Shown here: piece by piece, positions 34,159 to 43,377 of the stretch
Position numbering within the stretch: the first letter of the stretch is position 1
Layout: each line of letters starts with the position of its first letter
NCBI RefSeq assembly: GCF_000515335.1
Contig: NZ_KI911563.1
Location: forward strand, 1,213,598 to 1,277,597
Direction of reading: 5' to 3'
Length of the DNA stretch: 64,000 bases
Source: Cohnella panacarvi Gsoil 349
GTDB taxonomy: Bacteria; Bacillota; Bacilli; Paenibacillales; Paenibacillaceae
Notes under the pieces: model-generated
What the model saw: only the letters and a program-made list of their open reading frames with translations
What the model was told of the DNA's origin: nothing
The model's database searches: none
Program-made: the position numbers and the translations under genes

Positions 34159-35478
34159 TTATTCCTGCTGAGGGGGACGTCTGCGTTTCTGTTGGTTAAC
34201 CCGGATTTTATCCACCGTGCCTTGATCCGTCGCTTCGTAGAACGCGCGGCCCGCAAGCTTGTCCGGCAAGTAATTCTGAACGACGTAATGGCCGGGATAG
34301 TCATGCGGGTACAGATAGCCGACGTGGCCGAGTTTCTTCGCTCCGCTGTAATGGCCATCCCGCAAATGAAGCGGAACCTCGATGTTCTTCGTCGCCTCGA
34401 TCGTTGACATGACATTACCGATCGCAACGGCTACGGCGTTCGATTTCGGACTTTCGACCGCGAATAGGATCGCCTGCGAGACGATATATTTGGCTTCCGG
34501 CCAACCGATCCGATGATAAGCTTCCATCGCGCTGACCGCTTGTTGCATCGCCTGCGGGTTGGCTAAGCCGATATCTTCGCTGCAGGCGACCGTCAAACGG
34601 CGGATAAACACCATCGGGTCCATCCCGAGCTTCTCCACCGCGTACATGAACCAGAACAACGCGGCGTCGCTCGATCCCCTCACGCTCTTGTGAAAAGCGG
34701 AAAGCACGTCGTACTGCGTCGATTCATCCGCTTGTATGCTAGGCTGGCGAATCGATTCCTCCGCAATGTCGAGCGTAACGCGAACCGATCCGTCCTGCCG
34801 CGAAGGGGTCGTGACCGCTGCGAGTTCAAGCGCCGTCAACGCGCGGCGAATATCGCCGCTCGCCATCGAAGCGATATGCTCGAGCGCCTCCTCGTCCACG
34901 GTCAGCTTCATGAAGCCCAGACCTTTTTCCTTGTCGGCAAGCGCCCGCCGCATCGCCTCCATCGCATGCGCCTTCGTAAGCGGCTCCAGGCGAAAGAGCG
35001 TGGAACGGGACAGCAAAGCCCCGTTCACCGAATGGAACGGATTTTCCGTCGTCGCGCCGATGAATATAATCGTCCCCCGTTCGACCGCCGGCAGCAATGC
35101 GTCCTGCCGCGCGCTGTTGAAGCGATGAACCTCGTCAAGGAACAGGATCGTTTTGGTGCCGTATAGGCCACGGTTCTGCTCCGCCTTCTCGATCACGTCG
35201 CGTACGTCCTTCACTGAGGCGTCCACCGCGTTCAGACGGACGAATTCGCCTTTGGTCTGTTTGGAAATAATGTGCGCTAACGTCGTTTTGCCGCAGCCCG
35301 GAGGACCGAACAGAATGATCGAGGAGACGACGTCGCCTTCGATCGCCCTCCGCAGCAGCTTCCCTTCTCCGATCAGATGCTCTTGGCCGATATATTCTTC
35401 TAAACTCTCGGGACGCATCCGGTCCGCGAGCAGCCGCGCCCGCGGCTCCGATTCCGCCCGATAGCTGAATAAATCCAT
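34159..35478 (-). CDS. rarA: Replication-associated recombination protein RarA (MgsA)
   Basis: A 439-residue AAA+ ATPase. N-terminal PLADRMRP-like start (LLADRMRPESLEEYIGQEHL), Walker A LFGPPGCGKTTLA, Walker B ILFLDEVHRFN, sensor ATTENPFHSVN, arginine finger region SRSTLFRLEP, and a C-terminal tetramerisation domain with EAYHRIGWPEAKYIVSQA and LRDGHYSGAKKLGHV. It acts at stalled replication forks. In Bacillus it directly follows tcdA (yrvM-yrvN); here cotH and a small gene lie between. Confidence 0.94.
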   Translation of the reverse strand: MDLFSYRAESEPRARLLADRMRPESLEEYIGQEHLIGEGKLLRRAIEGDVVSSIILFGPPGCGKTTLAHIISKQTKGEFVRLNAVDASVKDVRDVIEKAEQNRGLYGTKTILFLDEVHRFNSARQDALLPAVERGTIIFIGATTENPFHSVNGALLSRSTLFRLEPLTKAHAMEAMRRALADKEKGLGFMKLTVDEEALEHIASMASGDIRRALTALELAAVTTPSRQDGSVRVTLDIAEESIRQPSIQADESTQYDVLSAFHKSVRGSSDAALFWFMYAVEKLGMDPMVFIRRLTVACSEDIGLANPQAMQQAVSAMEAYHRIGWPEAKYIVSQAILFAVESPKSNAVAVAIGNVMSTIEATKNIEVPLHLRDGHYSGAKKLGHVGYLYPHDYPGHYVVQNYLPDKLAGRAFYEATDQGTVDKIRVNQQKRRRPPQQE

Positions 35479-35522
35479 GTTGCTCCCGCCTTTCTGCTAT
35501 TCCTATCATAGCAGATTCGCCC

Positions 35523-36620
35523 TCATAATCGCGACAGTTCGGCTCTGACTCTCTCTCTGCGTTCGCGGATGTACGTCCGTATGCGGCTTGACTCTTCCGT
35601 AAACTCCCGATAGGACCACCGTTGCGATTCGTCCTTGCGAATATGCGGAGCCAGACGGGCAAGCATCTCGTTCGCGACGGGCATCAGCCAGCGTTCGGTG
35701 AACGGACCGTTCATGAAGCCGCTCAGCAGCCGGACATACCGGTCTCGGATCGCCCGCTGCTCGAGCAGCTTTCGCGTCAAACGATTGTACCCGGTAACCG
35801 ACACCAGGTTGCTGTCGACGACCCGTCCGTAGCAATTGCGCCCCCACGTTCCCTCGTAATCCCACGGCACCATGCGGTATCGTCCCGTTCGGCGGCTCCG
35901 GTATATCGCGTAATTTTGCTCGAATCCGTCGTAATTGCCCGTCAGCACCGCGCCGGCCAGCCATCGTAAATAATTGTCCGCATCGACGCGCAAGAGCGTT
36001 CGCCGAATGGCGCTTGCGGGACCGTCCTCGCCCAACGCGCGGATGAACGCCGCCAGCCTCGTTCTTTCTCCCTGTCCGCCGAAACGGTGCTCGTAGCCGG
36101 ACAACAGCGACGGCTTACGTTCGCTCGATTCCGAGTCGCGGATTTCGAAGTTCGCATGATTGTTGACTGCGTAAAATAACGCTTCGGCCGCGATGCCCCG
36201 TCTGCGGAAGAAGGGGCGACCGACGCCTTCGATTTCCAAATAAACGCCCGCCGGCCGGCCGTTGACGGATAGACGGACGTGTCGCGTCATAGGCGCGTGC
36301 ACCCCGATCCGATTGAAAAAGGCGAAGGAAAGCGCATTGCGGATCATCGAAGGATCGTCGTACTCGGCGTTGTAGTGGGTGATGACGCCGTTACTCGCGA
36401 CTTCGTAGGATCTCTTCGGGTAGCCGCGGGTATGTCCGCCCCGATACCGGATTCGGACCGGCGCAGACCGCCTGCCGTCCTGCATAATCGCGGAAACGTA
36501 TCGATCTTTCCACAGGTTTTTCTCAAGCTCCAAGGCAGCCGATTCGCGAAACCGAAGCTCTCTGACCGGAAGGGTCAAACGGACACCGCCTTTCCGTAAC
36601 AGCCGTTGTCGTTGTCGCAA
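35523..36620 (-). CDS. cotH: CotH-family spore coat kinase-like protein
   Basis: A 365-residue protein of the CotH family, atypical kinases that phosphorylate coat proteins in Bacillus. Conserved parts: RIRYRGGHTRGYPKRSYEV (substrate/ATP side), LYLEIEGVGRPFF-like VYLEIE segment, YRMVPWDYEGTWGRNCYG (metal-binding region with Asp) near residue 262. The Arg content is high. The start is uncertain: TTG 36620 has no clear ribosome site; TTG 36578 follows AAAGGCGGTG. It would act in the mother cell during sporulation. Confidence 0.8.
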   Translation of the reverse strand: MRQRQRLLRKGGVRLTLPVRELRFRESAALELEKNLWKDRYVSAIMQDGRRSAPVRIRYRGGHTRGYPKRSYEVASNGVITHYNAEYDDPSMIRNALSFAFFNRIGVHAPMTRHVRLSVNGRPAGVYLEIEGVGRPFFRRRGIAAEALFYAVNNHANFEIRDSESSERKPSLLSGYEHRFGGQGERTRLAAFIRALGEDGPASAIRRTLLRVDADNYLRWLAGAVLTGNYDGFEQNYAIYRSRRTGRYRMVPWDYEGTWGRNCYGRVVDSNLVSVTGYNRLTRKLLEQRAIRDRYVRLLSGFMNGPFTERWLMPVANEMLARLAPHIRKDESQRWSYREFTEESSRIRTYIRERRERVRAELSRL

Positions 36621-36692
36621 TCAACGTATGTCCGCGGGAGATTCGCGGAAACGGCAGATGACTAGAACGCGGAATCGTTAGCTCAACAACAA

Positions 36693-36721
36693 AGCAAGCC
36701 CCGGGTTATCCGAGGCTTGCT
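36693..36721 (-). terminator. Terminator of the Cys/His-rich protein gene
   Basis: AGCAAGCC (36693-36700) and GGCTTGCT (36714-36721), extended by inner GG/CC pairs; on the minus strand followed by TTTGTTGTT. Confidence 0.75.
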
Positions 36722-36738
36722 AGTCCTGCGTTATTCGG

Positions 36739-37086
36739 TTAAAGCCAACCGGGCGAGACGCCCGGACGATCATGCTCGTGGGGCTGCCCCGAATGGTGTA
36801 ACCCCTGCGCTCCCCCCGTACGGTGATGGTCGCCATGGAATCCGCCGGAATGGTGATGCCCGGGCGATATTCCGCCCCCGATCGGCCCGAACGCCCAGTC
36901 CGGAATCCGCTCGATCCACAATGGCGCCCAATAAGCCGAAGGCTCTTCCTGGACCGGCGACGGCGTCTGCTCTTCCTCTTGGGCTCCGGTATTGTCGGGA
37001 GGACACGTCCTTCTACGCCGGCGAAGCTTTCTCTTGCGCCTGTTGCATCCGCAATCGCGACGGTGATGATGTCTGCACGCTCCCAC
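36739..37086 (-). CDS. Small Cys/His/Arg-rich protein, possible spore protein
   Basis: A 115-residue protein, GTG start at 37086 behind GAGGAGG. Two parts: a basic Cys/His/Arg-rich head (MGACRHHHRRDCGCNRRKRK) and, after an acidic linker and a PSAYWAPLWIERIPDWAFGP stretch, a Gly/His-rich tail (GHHHSGGFHGDHHRTGG). It has its own ribosome site and terminator, so it is likely real. Composition suggests metal or polyanion binding as in some spore coat proteins, and cotH follows it downstream. No family recognised. Confidence 0.66.
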   Translation of the reverse strand: MGACRHHHRRDCGCNRRKRKLRRRRRTCPPDNTGAQEEEQTPSPVQEEPSAYWAPLWIERIPDWAFGPIGGGISPGHHHSGGFHGDHHRTGGAQGLHHSGQPHEHDRPGVSPGWL

Positions 37087-37197
37087 GGTACCGCCTCCTC
37101 ATAGATGATGCTTCAGTCTATGTAGGCAAGGCATTAGCCGATAGGGACATTCGCATATGGCGGGCATCTTTTTCCTTACCTAACCGAAGGCCGTTCG

Positions 37198-37947
37198 TTA
37201 CGTCTCACCTTGGCCGACGAGGTCTCTTACGACGACGCTGACCATAATGAGGCCCGCGACAGGCGGCACGAACGCGTTGCTGGACGGAGGCTGCTGTGCT
37301 TTGCGGATTTCCGGCGCGCTCTCGGGAACGATCCGCTGCGTGACGTCCTCGCGCGGCTTCACCGGAATTTCGGTCGAGAACACGACTTTGACGCCGCGCT
37401 TGATGCCTTCTTGACGCAACTTTTTGCGGATGACCTTCGCGATCGGGTCCATCGACGTCTTCGAAATGTCCGCTACCTGGAACCGCGTCGGGTCCGTCTT
37501 GTTCGCCGCGCCCATGCTGGAGATGATCGGTATGCCGCGCTCCAGACATTGCTTGATCAGGTGGATTTTGTACGAGATCGTATCCGACGCGTCGACGACG
37601 TAATCGAGCGGATACTTGAACAGCTCCTCGTACGTCTCCTCCGTATAAAACATGCGGAGCGCGATCGCGTCGCAATCCGGATTGATCAGCTTGATCCGGT
37701 CCCGCATCAACTCGGCTTTCGGCTGACCGACGGTCGTCGTCAATGCATGGATCTGGCGGTTAATGTTCGTAATGTCGACGACGTCCTTATCGATCAAGAT
37801 GATCCGGCCTACGCCGGACCGCGCCAACGCTTCGGCGGCAATGCCGCCGACGCCGCCGATGCCGAGCACGGCGACGGTGCTGCCTTTCATCTTCGCTAAC
37901 CCTTCCGGCCCGATCGCAAGCTCCGTTCGAGAAAATTGATGCAGCAT
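37198..37947 (-). CDS. tcdA: tRNA threonylcarbamoyladenosine dehydratase TcdA
   Basis: A 249-residue E1/ThiF-fold protein (Bacillus YrvM, E. coli CsdL). ATP site VLGIGGVGGIAAEALARSGV and IDKDVVDITNINRQI; DASDTISYKI and MGAANKTDPTRFQV are typical of the TcdA branch. It cyclises t6A37 of tRNA to ct6A. It follows aspS by 21 bases, matching hisS-aspS-yrvM in Bacillus. Confidence 0.93.
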   Translation of the reverse strand: MLHQFSRTELAIGPEGLAKMKGSTVAVLGIGGVGGIAAEALARSGVGRIILIDKDVVDITNINRQIHALTTTVGQPKAELMRDRIKLINPDCDAIALRMFYTEETYEELFKYPLDYVVDASDTISYKIHLIKQCLERGIPIISSMGAANKTDPTRFQVADISKTSMDPIAKVIRKKLRQEGIKRGVKVVFSTEIPVKPREDVTQRIVPESAPEIRKAQQPPSSNAFVPPVAGLIMVSVVVRDLVGQGET

Positions 37948-37968
37948 CTTAGAGACTCGCTCCTTTGC

Positions 37969-39798
37969 TTAGCCTTGGCTTGGCACTGCGGAAGCTTCGG
38001 CGTCCGGAGCGTCGGCTTTCGTCTGCGCCGCGATCGCCTTCGCCGACAATCGGACGTGCAGGTCTTCCAATTGACGATCAGCGACCGGCGACGGCGCGTC
38101 GCTCAGCAAGTCGGTGGCGCTCGCGGTTTTCGGGAACGCGATCGTCTCGCGGAGGTTCGTGCGGCCGGCCAGCAGCATCACGAGGCGGTCTAGACCGAAA
38201 GCGATGCCGCCGTGCGGAGGCGTTCCATAGTCGAACGCATCGAGGAAGAAGCCGAACTTCTCCTTCGCTTCCTCCATCGAGAAGCCGAGCGCGGAGAACA
38301 TCTTCTCCTGCACTTCGCGACGGAAAATCCGCATCGAGCCGCCGCCGACTTCGTAGCCGTTAAGCACGATATCGTACGCTTGCGCGCGGATCGCGCCCGG
38401 ATCGGTATCGAACAGGGCCAGATCGTCGTCGTGAGGACGCGTGAACGGATGGTGTTCCGCCACCCAGCGCTTGCCTTCTTCGTCCCAGCCGAGCAGCGGG
38501 AAGTCAACGACCCACAGGAACTTGTACGCGCTATTGTCGATCAAGCCGAGCTCGCGTCCGACTTTCAGACGCAGGTTGCCCATGACGTCCGCAGCGGTCT
38601 TCAGCTTGTCGGCGGAGAACGTGATCAAGTCGCCTTCTTCGACGTTCAGCCGCTCGGTCAGCGCCGCGATCTCTTCTTCTTTGAAGAACTTCACGATCGG
38701 ACCGTTCCATTTGCCTTCCTTGACCGTAATCCAAGCGATGCCTTTGCCGCCGTAGCGCGCGGCGAACGGTTGCAGGTCGTCGAGCTCTTTGCGGCTCCAG
38801 CTGGCGCAGCCTTTGGCGTTCAACGCTTTGACGACGCCGCCGGAAGCCGCGACGGATGCGAACACTTTGACTTCGCTGTTCTTCACGATATCGGTGACGT
38901 CTTCGATCTCGAGACCGAATCGCAGATCCGGCTTGTCGGAGCCGTATTTATGGATCGCGTCATGATACGTCAGACGTTGGAAAGGCGTAGCAATTTCGAC
39001 GCCGATCGTCTCGCGGAACAGCTTCGCCATGAGGGTCTCCATCATGCCGAGCAATTGTTCCTGCGAGAGGAACGACGTCTCGATGTCCACCTGCGTGAAC
39101 TCCGGCTGACGGTCCGCGCGAAGGTCCTCGTCGCGGAAGCAGCGCGCCACTTGATAGTAGCGCTCGATCCCGCCAACCATCAGAAGCTGCTTGAATATTT
39201 GGGGCGATTGCGGCAGCGCGAAAAACTCGCCCGGATGAACGCGGCTAGGCACCAGGTAATCGCGGGCGCCTTCCGGCGTGCTCTTCGTCAGGATCGGCGT
39301 CTCTACGTCGATGAAGCCGTTCTCGTCAAGGTAATCGCGGAACACCTTCGTCGCCTTGGAGCGGAGCAGCAACGTCTTCTGCATTTCCGGACGGCGAAGG
39401 TCAAGGTAACGATATTTCAAGCGAAGCGATTCATCGACTTCGACGCCGTCCTCGATCGGGAACGGAGGCGTCTTCGCCGCGTTGATGATTTCGACCTCGT
39501 GCACCTGCACTTCGATTTCGCCGGTCGGCAGATTCGGATTGAACGTCTCCGGATCGCGGTCGACGACGACTCCTTTCACGGCAAGCACGAACTCGTTGCG
39601 CGCGCGGCTTCCAAGTTCAAGCGCTTGCCCGGAGAACGCCGGGTTGAATACGATTTGCACGATACCCGTGCGGTCGCGCAGGTCGATGAACAGAATGCCT
39701 CCGAAGTCCCGCCAGCCCTGCACCCAACCGTTCAGCACGACGTTATCGCCTACATTGGCCTTCGTCAATTTTCCGCAATCGATATTTTTTAGCATCAT
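37969..39798 (-). CDS. aspS: Aspartyl-tRNA synthetase
   Basis: A 609-residue class IIb synthetase of bacterial type: N-terminal OB-fold anticodon domain ([20 protein letters not shown]), catalytic core with motif 2 [19 protein letters not shown], the bacterial GAD insertion domain (about 290-420), and motif 3 [15 protein letters not shown]. Length fits the bacterial family. It starts one base after the hisS stop region and shares the T-box leader. Confidence 0.97.
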   Translation of the reverse strand: MMLKNIDCGKLTKANVGDNVVLNGWVQGWRDFGGILFIDLRDRTGIVQIVFNPAFSGQALELGSRARNEFVLAVKGVVVDRDPETFNPNLPTGEIEVQVHEVEIINAAKTPPFPIEDGVEVDESLRLKYRYLDLRRPEMQKTLLLRSKATKVFRDYLDENGFIDVETPILTKSTPEGARDYLVPSRVHPGEFFALPQSPQIFKQLLMVGGIERYYQVARCFRDEDLRADRQPEFTQVDIETSFLSQEQLLGMMETLMAKLFRETIGVEIATPFQRLTYHDAIHKYGSDKPDLRFGLEIEDVTDIVKNSEVKVFASVAASGGVVKALNAKGCASWSRKELDDLQPFAARYGGKGIAWITVKEGKWNGPIVKFFKEEEIAALTERLNVEEGDLITFSADKLKTAADVMGNLRLKVGRELGLIDNSAYKFLWVVDFPLLGWDEEGKRWVAEHHPFTRPHDDDLALFDTDPGAIRAQAYDIVLNGYEVGGGSMRIFRREVQEKMFSALGFSMEEAKEKFGFFLDAFDYGTPPHGGIAFGLDRLVMLLAGRTNLRETIAFPKTASATDLLSDAPSPVADRQLEDLHVRLSAKAIAAQTKADAPDAEASAVPSQG

Positions 39799-39800
39799 CT

Positions 39801-41075
39801 CTAATTCGTCCCCTTTTCGTTCGGTATGAAAGATTGAATCGCTTCGGCCAGCCCGCTGAGCGGGACTGCCCGTTGTTCGCCCGATGCGAGATGCTTCAAC
39901 GCGATCTCGCCGCGCGCCAGTTCGTCGTCCCCGAGCACCGCCGCGAACTTCGCGCCCAGACGGTCGGCCGCTTTGAACTGCGCCTTCGTTCCCCGTCCTT
40001 TGTAATCGCGCTCCGCCGCGATGCCCGCGCTCCGCAGCCGGTGCAGGACGCCCGGCGTCGCTTGCTCCGCGCGTTCGCCGAGCGCGACGAGATAAACCTC
40101 GATATCGTCGCCGAGATCCGGCTTCACGCCCTGGCTCTCTAGCAGCAGCACCGTGCGTTCAAGGCCCAATCCTAAGCCTACGCCCGGCTGGTCGTCGCCG
40201 CCGATCTGCGCCACGAGGCCGTTGTAGCGGCCGCCGCCGCCGATCGTGTCGATCGCGCCGATGCCTTGCGCCTTGTACTCGAACGCGGTATGCGTGTAAT
40301 AATCGAGTCCGCGCACGAGCCGAGGGTTCAATTGATATGGGATGTTCATCTCGTCCAAGATCGCCCGCACCCGAGCGAAGTGGGTCTCGCATTCCTCGTC
40401 CAAGTTGTCCAGGATCGAAGGCGCGCCTTCGAACTTCGCCTGGTCGACCTTGCAATCCAGGACACGGAGCGGATTGCGCTCCATGCGGGATTGACAGTCC
40501 TTGCACAGGCCGTCCTTCATCGGCAGCAAGAAAGCAAGCAGCTTCTCGCGGAACGCGGCCCGCACGGCAGGCGTTCCGACCGAGTTCAAATCGACGGTTA
40601 CGCCTGTCAGCCCGACTTCCGAGTAGAACGCGTATCCGAGGGCGATCACTTCCGCGTCGAGCGCCGGATCGGTCGACCCGATCGCTTCGATGCCGAATTG
40701 ATGGAACTGCCGGTATCTGCCGGCCTGCGCCCGCTCGTAACGGAACATCGGTCCGATATAGTACAGCTTCGCGATGTCCGGTTCGCCGTACAGCTTGTTC
40801 TCCACGTAAGCGCGAACGGTGCCCGCCGTGCCTTCCGGACGCAGCGTCATGCTTCTCTGGCCGCGGTCCTCGAACGTGTACATTTCCTTCTCGACGATAT
40901 CCGTCGTCTCGCCTACTCCCCGATTGAACAGTTCGGTCGACTCGAAGATCGGCGTCCGAATTTCATGGTAACGGTAGCGTCTCCCTAGATCTCTCGCTTT
41001 GTTCTCTACGTACTGCCATAATGCGCTCTTGCCGGGCAGAATGTCCTGCGTGCCCGTCGGCTTCTGGTAACCCAT
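39801..41075 (-). CDS. hisS: Histidyl-tRNA synthetase
   Basis: A 424-residue class IIa synthetase: [13 protein letters not shown] start, motif 2 [19 protein letters not shown], histidine A motif [28 protein letters not shown], motif 3 [14 protein letters not shown], then the anticodon-binding domain (about 325-424). First gene after the T-box leader; ATG 41075 follows AAGAAGGAGTG. Confidence 0.97.
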   Translation of the reverse strand: MGYQKPTGTQDILPGKSALWQYVENKARDLGRRYRYHEIRTPIFESTELFNRGVGETTDIVEKEMYTFEDRGQRSMTLRPEGTAGTVRAYVENKLYGEPDIAKLYYIGPMFRYERAQAGRYRQFHQFGIEAIGSTDPALDAEVIALGYAFYSEVGLTGVTVDLNSVGTPAVRAAFREKLLAFLLPMKDGLCKDCQSRMERNPLRVLDCKVDQAKFEGAPSILDNLDEECETHFARVRAILDEMNIPYQLNPRLVRGLDYYTHTAFEYKAQGIGAIDTIGGGGRYNGLVAQIGGDDQPGVGLGLGLERTVLLLESQGVKPDLGDDIEVYLVALGERAEQATPGVLHRLRSAGIAAERDYKGRGTKAQFKAADRLGAKFAAVLGDDELARGEIALKHLASGEQRAVPLSGLAEAIQSFIPNEKGTN

Positions 41076-41103
41076 CGTTCGTTCACTCCTTCTTTCGGCA
41101 AAT

Positions 41104-41482
41104 AAAAAAGCCCCGCCCCGCGACGATGTCGGAATCGTCGGGGACGAGAGCTGTACGTACGTGCTCCCGCGGTGCCACCCGCATTCAAACCGCCGCGTAC
41201 CGTTCCGATTAGCGAACGAGCAATGTTCGGTTTGCGCTTCAATCCGGTTAACGCCCGGCTACGCCATAACGCTACTGGGCTCTTCGCTCATTCGAGCGTC
41301 AGCCGTTCGCGGAAGGATCTCGAGGGGGTCTTTCATCCGTTCATTGCCGGAAAGCTTGCAGCCATATCCGCGTTCGTACCGGCGGCGCTAGCCGCGGACG
41401 GTTGCAAGAAGGGCTTTCCTCTCTGGGGACCTGGGTCCGGATTACTTATCCCTGTCATCGAATTTCAGGCGGATTTCAATTG
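41104..41482 (-). promoter_or_regulatory. T-box riboswitch of hisS-aspS
   Basis: A leader of about 380 nt. Landmarks on the minus strand in order: AAGTAA (S-turn side of Stem I), CAGAGAG, GGATATGG in the distal loop, then GATGAAAGACCCCCTCGAG, where by comparison with other leaders (GAA-N-xyz-N-CCYCTGAG) the specifier codon is GAC (41330-41328), Asp. Further on comes the T-box GGGTGGCACCGCGGG (41181-41167), and a terminator CGTCCCCGACGAT/ATCGTCGCGGGGC with TTTTTT (41104-41150). Uncharged tRNA stabilises the antiterminator and opens the operon. Confidence 0.88.
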
Positions 41483-41488
41483 TTATAT

Positions 41489-41517
41489 ATTGTAGTCTGT
41501 TGCCGGATGACTGTCAA
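41489..41517 (-). promoter_or_regulatory. Sigma-A promoter of the hisS T-box leader
   Basis: Minus strand TTGACA (41517-41512), 17-base spacer, TACAAT (41494-41489): close to consensus. Confidence 0.85.
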
Positions 41518-41551
41518 GGCGACTACCCGTTCTCGGGAAAGAAAAGAAAAT

Positions 41552-41573
41552 AACCCGCCGATCGTCTCGGCAG
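41552..41573 (-). terminator. Terminator just upstream of the hisS promoter
   Basis: On the minus strand CCTGCCGA and TCGGCGGG form a stem followed by TTATTTTCTTTTC. It would insulate hisS from transcription coming from the intron side. Confidence 0.65.
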
Positions 41574-41852
41574 GTTCAAGTTAATTCTATTGAAAAAAGG
41601 GGGTCGTCTATAGAGTAATCCATACAGGTTAAGCTAACGTGAATAAAAGATTACAGTTATATTACAAAAACGAACGAAAAATCGTACAACATTGTGAAAA
41701 TAGCGGTCTGATACAGGGAATTTGTATGAAAAGTCATACAAAAGTGAGCGCGCTACCGGATCAGTATTCATAATTCGTCATCGAATTACGCATTCCTGCC
41801 CCAATCTTACGAAGCAAGTCCAGCCAACTCATCGCGAAAATAGTGTTATATA
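41574..41852. other. AT-rich non-coding stretch with a perfect palindrome
   Basis: No credible gene. It holds TTTGTATGA-AAAG-TCATACAAA (41721-41742), a perfect 9-bp inverted repeat, in a context much more AT-rich than the window. The Bacillus gene order would place an amidase gene (yrvJ) between dtd and hisS; none is present here. Confidence 0.5.
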
Positions 41853-41931
41853 ATCGAGTAGATGGGGGCGGCTAGCCCCCGACCTCTCACACCACCGTAC
41901 ATGCGGGTCCGCATACGGCGGTTCCTAAAAG

Positions 41932-43323
41932 TTAACGAGTTTCAAGATAACGAGTTGTCAGACTTAACAGCCCTTGGTCACTCCAGTAGGAGCGATTAAG
42001 GGCGTTGTTTATGTTTCGGGACATTTCCCAGCATCCGCGGCGAGCGTTTGCCATCATTCTTGCCGCCCACTCCGGTACACCTAGGGCACGTAAGTTTCGG
42101 AGCCTGGATTTAGGTAGTTTCCACTGCTTCCATAGGCACATGCGTAGTCTTCGGCGAATCCATTCGTCGAGTCGTTCGCAGTGCGTCTTTACGGATGCTA
42201 GCCGGAAGTAGCCTATCCAACCCATCAGGTAGCGATTTAATTCTTGCAGCCTCTTCTCCATCGAGACGCCTCGCGTACGCGAGGTTATCTCCCTGACGCG
42301 TTCCTTTAGTTGTTCCAGTTTCTTCGGCGCGATTCGAATCGTCGCGACTTTGTTGCTGAGAAAGCTGAATCCAAGGAACTTGCGGTTCCATGGGCGGTCT
42401 ACCGCACTCTTGTCCCGATTCACTCTTAGTCTGAGCCTCTCCTCTACAAAGCGAATGACCGACGCCATTACGCGTTCACCTGCACGCTTGCTTCGGACAA
42501 AGATGTTGCAGTCGTCCGCATAACGCACAAACTTCAAGCCGCGTTCCGTTAACTCTTTGTCCAGATCGTCCAACAGGATGTTAGCTAAAAGCGGGCTGAG
42601 CGGACCGCCTTGCGGCGTTCCTTCCAGCGTCTCCTGCTTTGTCCCGTCGACCATGACTCCGGCATTGAGGTAGGAACGAATCAGCTTCAAGACACGCTTG
42701 TCCGCGACTTTTCGTGCTACCCTTGCCATGAGGATGTCGTGGTTCACTCTGTCAAAGAACTTCTCCAAATCTATGTCTACGACCCAGCGATTTCCTTCTT
42801 GAATGTAGGACTGCGCTTGTTTTACTGCGTCATGGGCACGTTTCCTTGGGCGGAATCCAAAGCTGTTCGGTGAGAATAACGGGTCGAAAATCGGTGTCAT
42901 TACTTGCATGAGGGCTTGTTGGATCAAGCGGTCCATTACGGTTGGGATACCTAACAGCCGCACCCCGCCTCCGGGTTTGGGGATTTCCACCCGTTTGACT
43001 GGCATCGGTCTGTACGTACCCAATTGGAGCTGCGCTTTCACGGTTTCCCAGCATTCCCATACGTGTGCTTGTAGCTCGGCTACCGTCACGTTGTCTATGC
43101 CGGGCGCTCCTCCGTTTTGTTTCACTCGCTTGTAGGCTTCTCGGAGATTTCCCTCCTCGAGCATTTGATCCAGCAAGTCGTGCTTTCCTTCGCGAGAAGA
43201 AAGGTCGGTTTGTGCCGACGAAGAACTCGGCGCTCCGGCATACCCTTGCGGTTTCACCGCTACCCTTTGCCGCGAGCTCCCTTGCGGGATATTCTGCTGT
43301 CGTTGTTCTTCGCGCGAACGCAT
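41932..43323 (-). CDS. ltrA: Group II intron reverse transcriptase/maturase
   Basis: 463 residues. A variable N-terminal tail (1-48), RT domains from about 55 with GAPGIDNVTV, VRLLGIPTVMDRLIQQAL, FGFRPRKRAHDAV, VVDIDLEKFFDRVNHD, GTPQGGPLSPLLANILLDDL and the catalytic YADD (268-271). After these come the GIIM maturase/thumb region (about 370-450, LMGWIGYFRLA) and no endonuclease domain, as expected for class C. It promotes splicing and reverse-transcribes the intron into new sites. ATG 43323 follows AAAGGAGAG. The frame is intact, so it may be active. Confidence 0.95.
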   Translation of the reverse strand: MRSREEQRQQNIPQGSSRQRVAVKPQGYAGAPSSSSAQTDLSSREGKHDLLDQMLEEGNLREAYKRVKQNGGAPGIDNVTVAELQAHVWECWETVKAQLQLGTYRPMPVKRVEIPKPGGGVRLLGIPTVMDRLIQQALMQVMTPIFDPLFSPNSFGFRPRKRAHDAVKQAQSYIQEGNRWVVDIDLEKFFDRVNHDILMARVARKVADKRVLKLIRSYLNAGVMVDGTKQETLEGTPQGGPLSPLLANILLDDLDKELTERGLKFVRYADDCNIFVRSKRAGERVMASVIRFVEERLRLRVNRDKSAVDRPWNRKFLGFSFLSNKVATIRIAPKKLEQLKERVREITSRTRGVSMEKRLQELNRYLMGWIGYFRLASVKTHCERLDEWIRRRLRMCLWKQWKLPKSRLRNLRALGVPEWAARMMANARRGCWEMSRNINNALNRSYWSDQGLLSLTTRYLETR

Positions 43324-43355
43324 CGATTTCTTCTCTCCTTTAGGTTCAGCCCTTC

Positions 43356-43377
43356 CGGTGTTGTTGCAACAACACCG
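43356..43377. repeat. Perfect 22-bp palindrome upstream of ltrA
   Basis: CGGTGTTGTT followed by GCAACAACACCG, perfectly symmetric, in intron domain IV a few tens of bases before the ltrA ribosome site. It would fold as an RNA hairpin and may affect maturase translation. Confidence 0.6.

Noticed and set aside
38212-39792. 526-codon plus-strand frame opposite aspS
   Set aside because: A GC-driven shadow of the aspS frame with no ribosome site; the minus strand encodes a full, motif-complete AspS. The same holds for the 468-codon frame at 19179-20585.
41761-41832. Micro-ORF MSWLDLLRKIGAGMRNSMTN... of 23 codons on the minus strand just after the intron
   Set aside because: No ribosome site, and in the pre-intron state it would lie directly behind a terminator; too short to judge.
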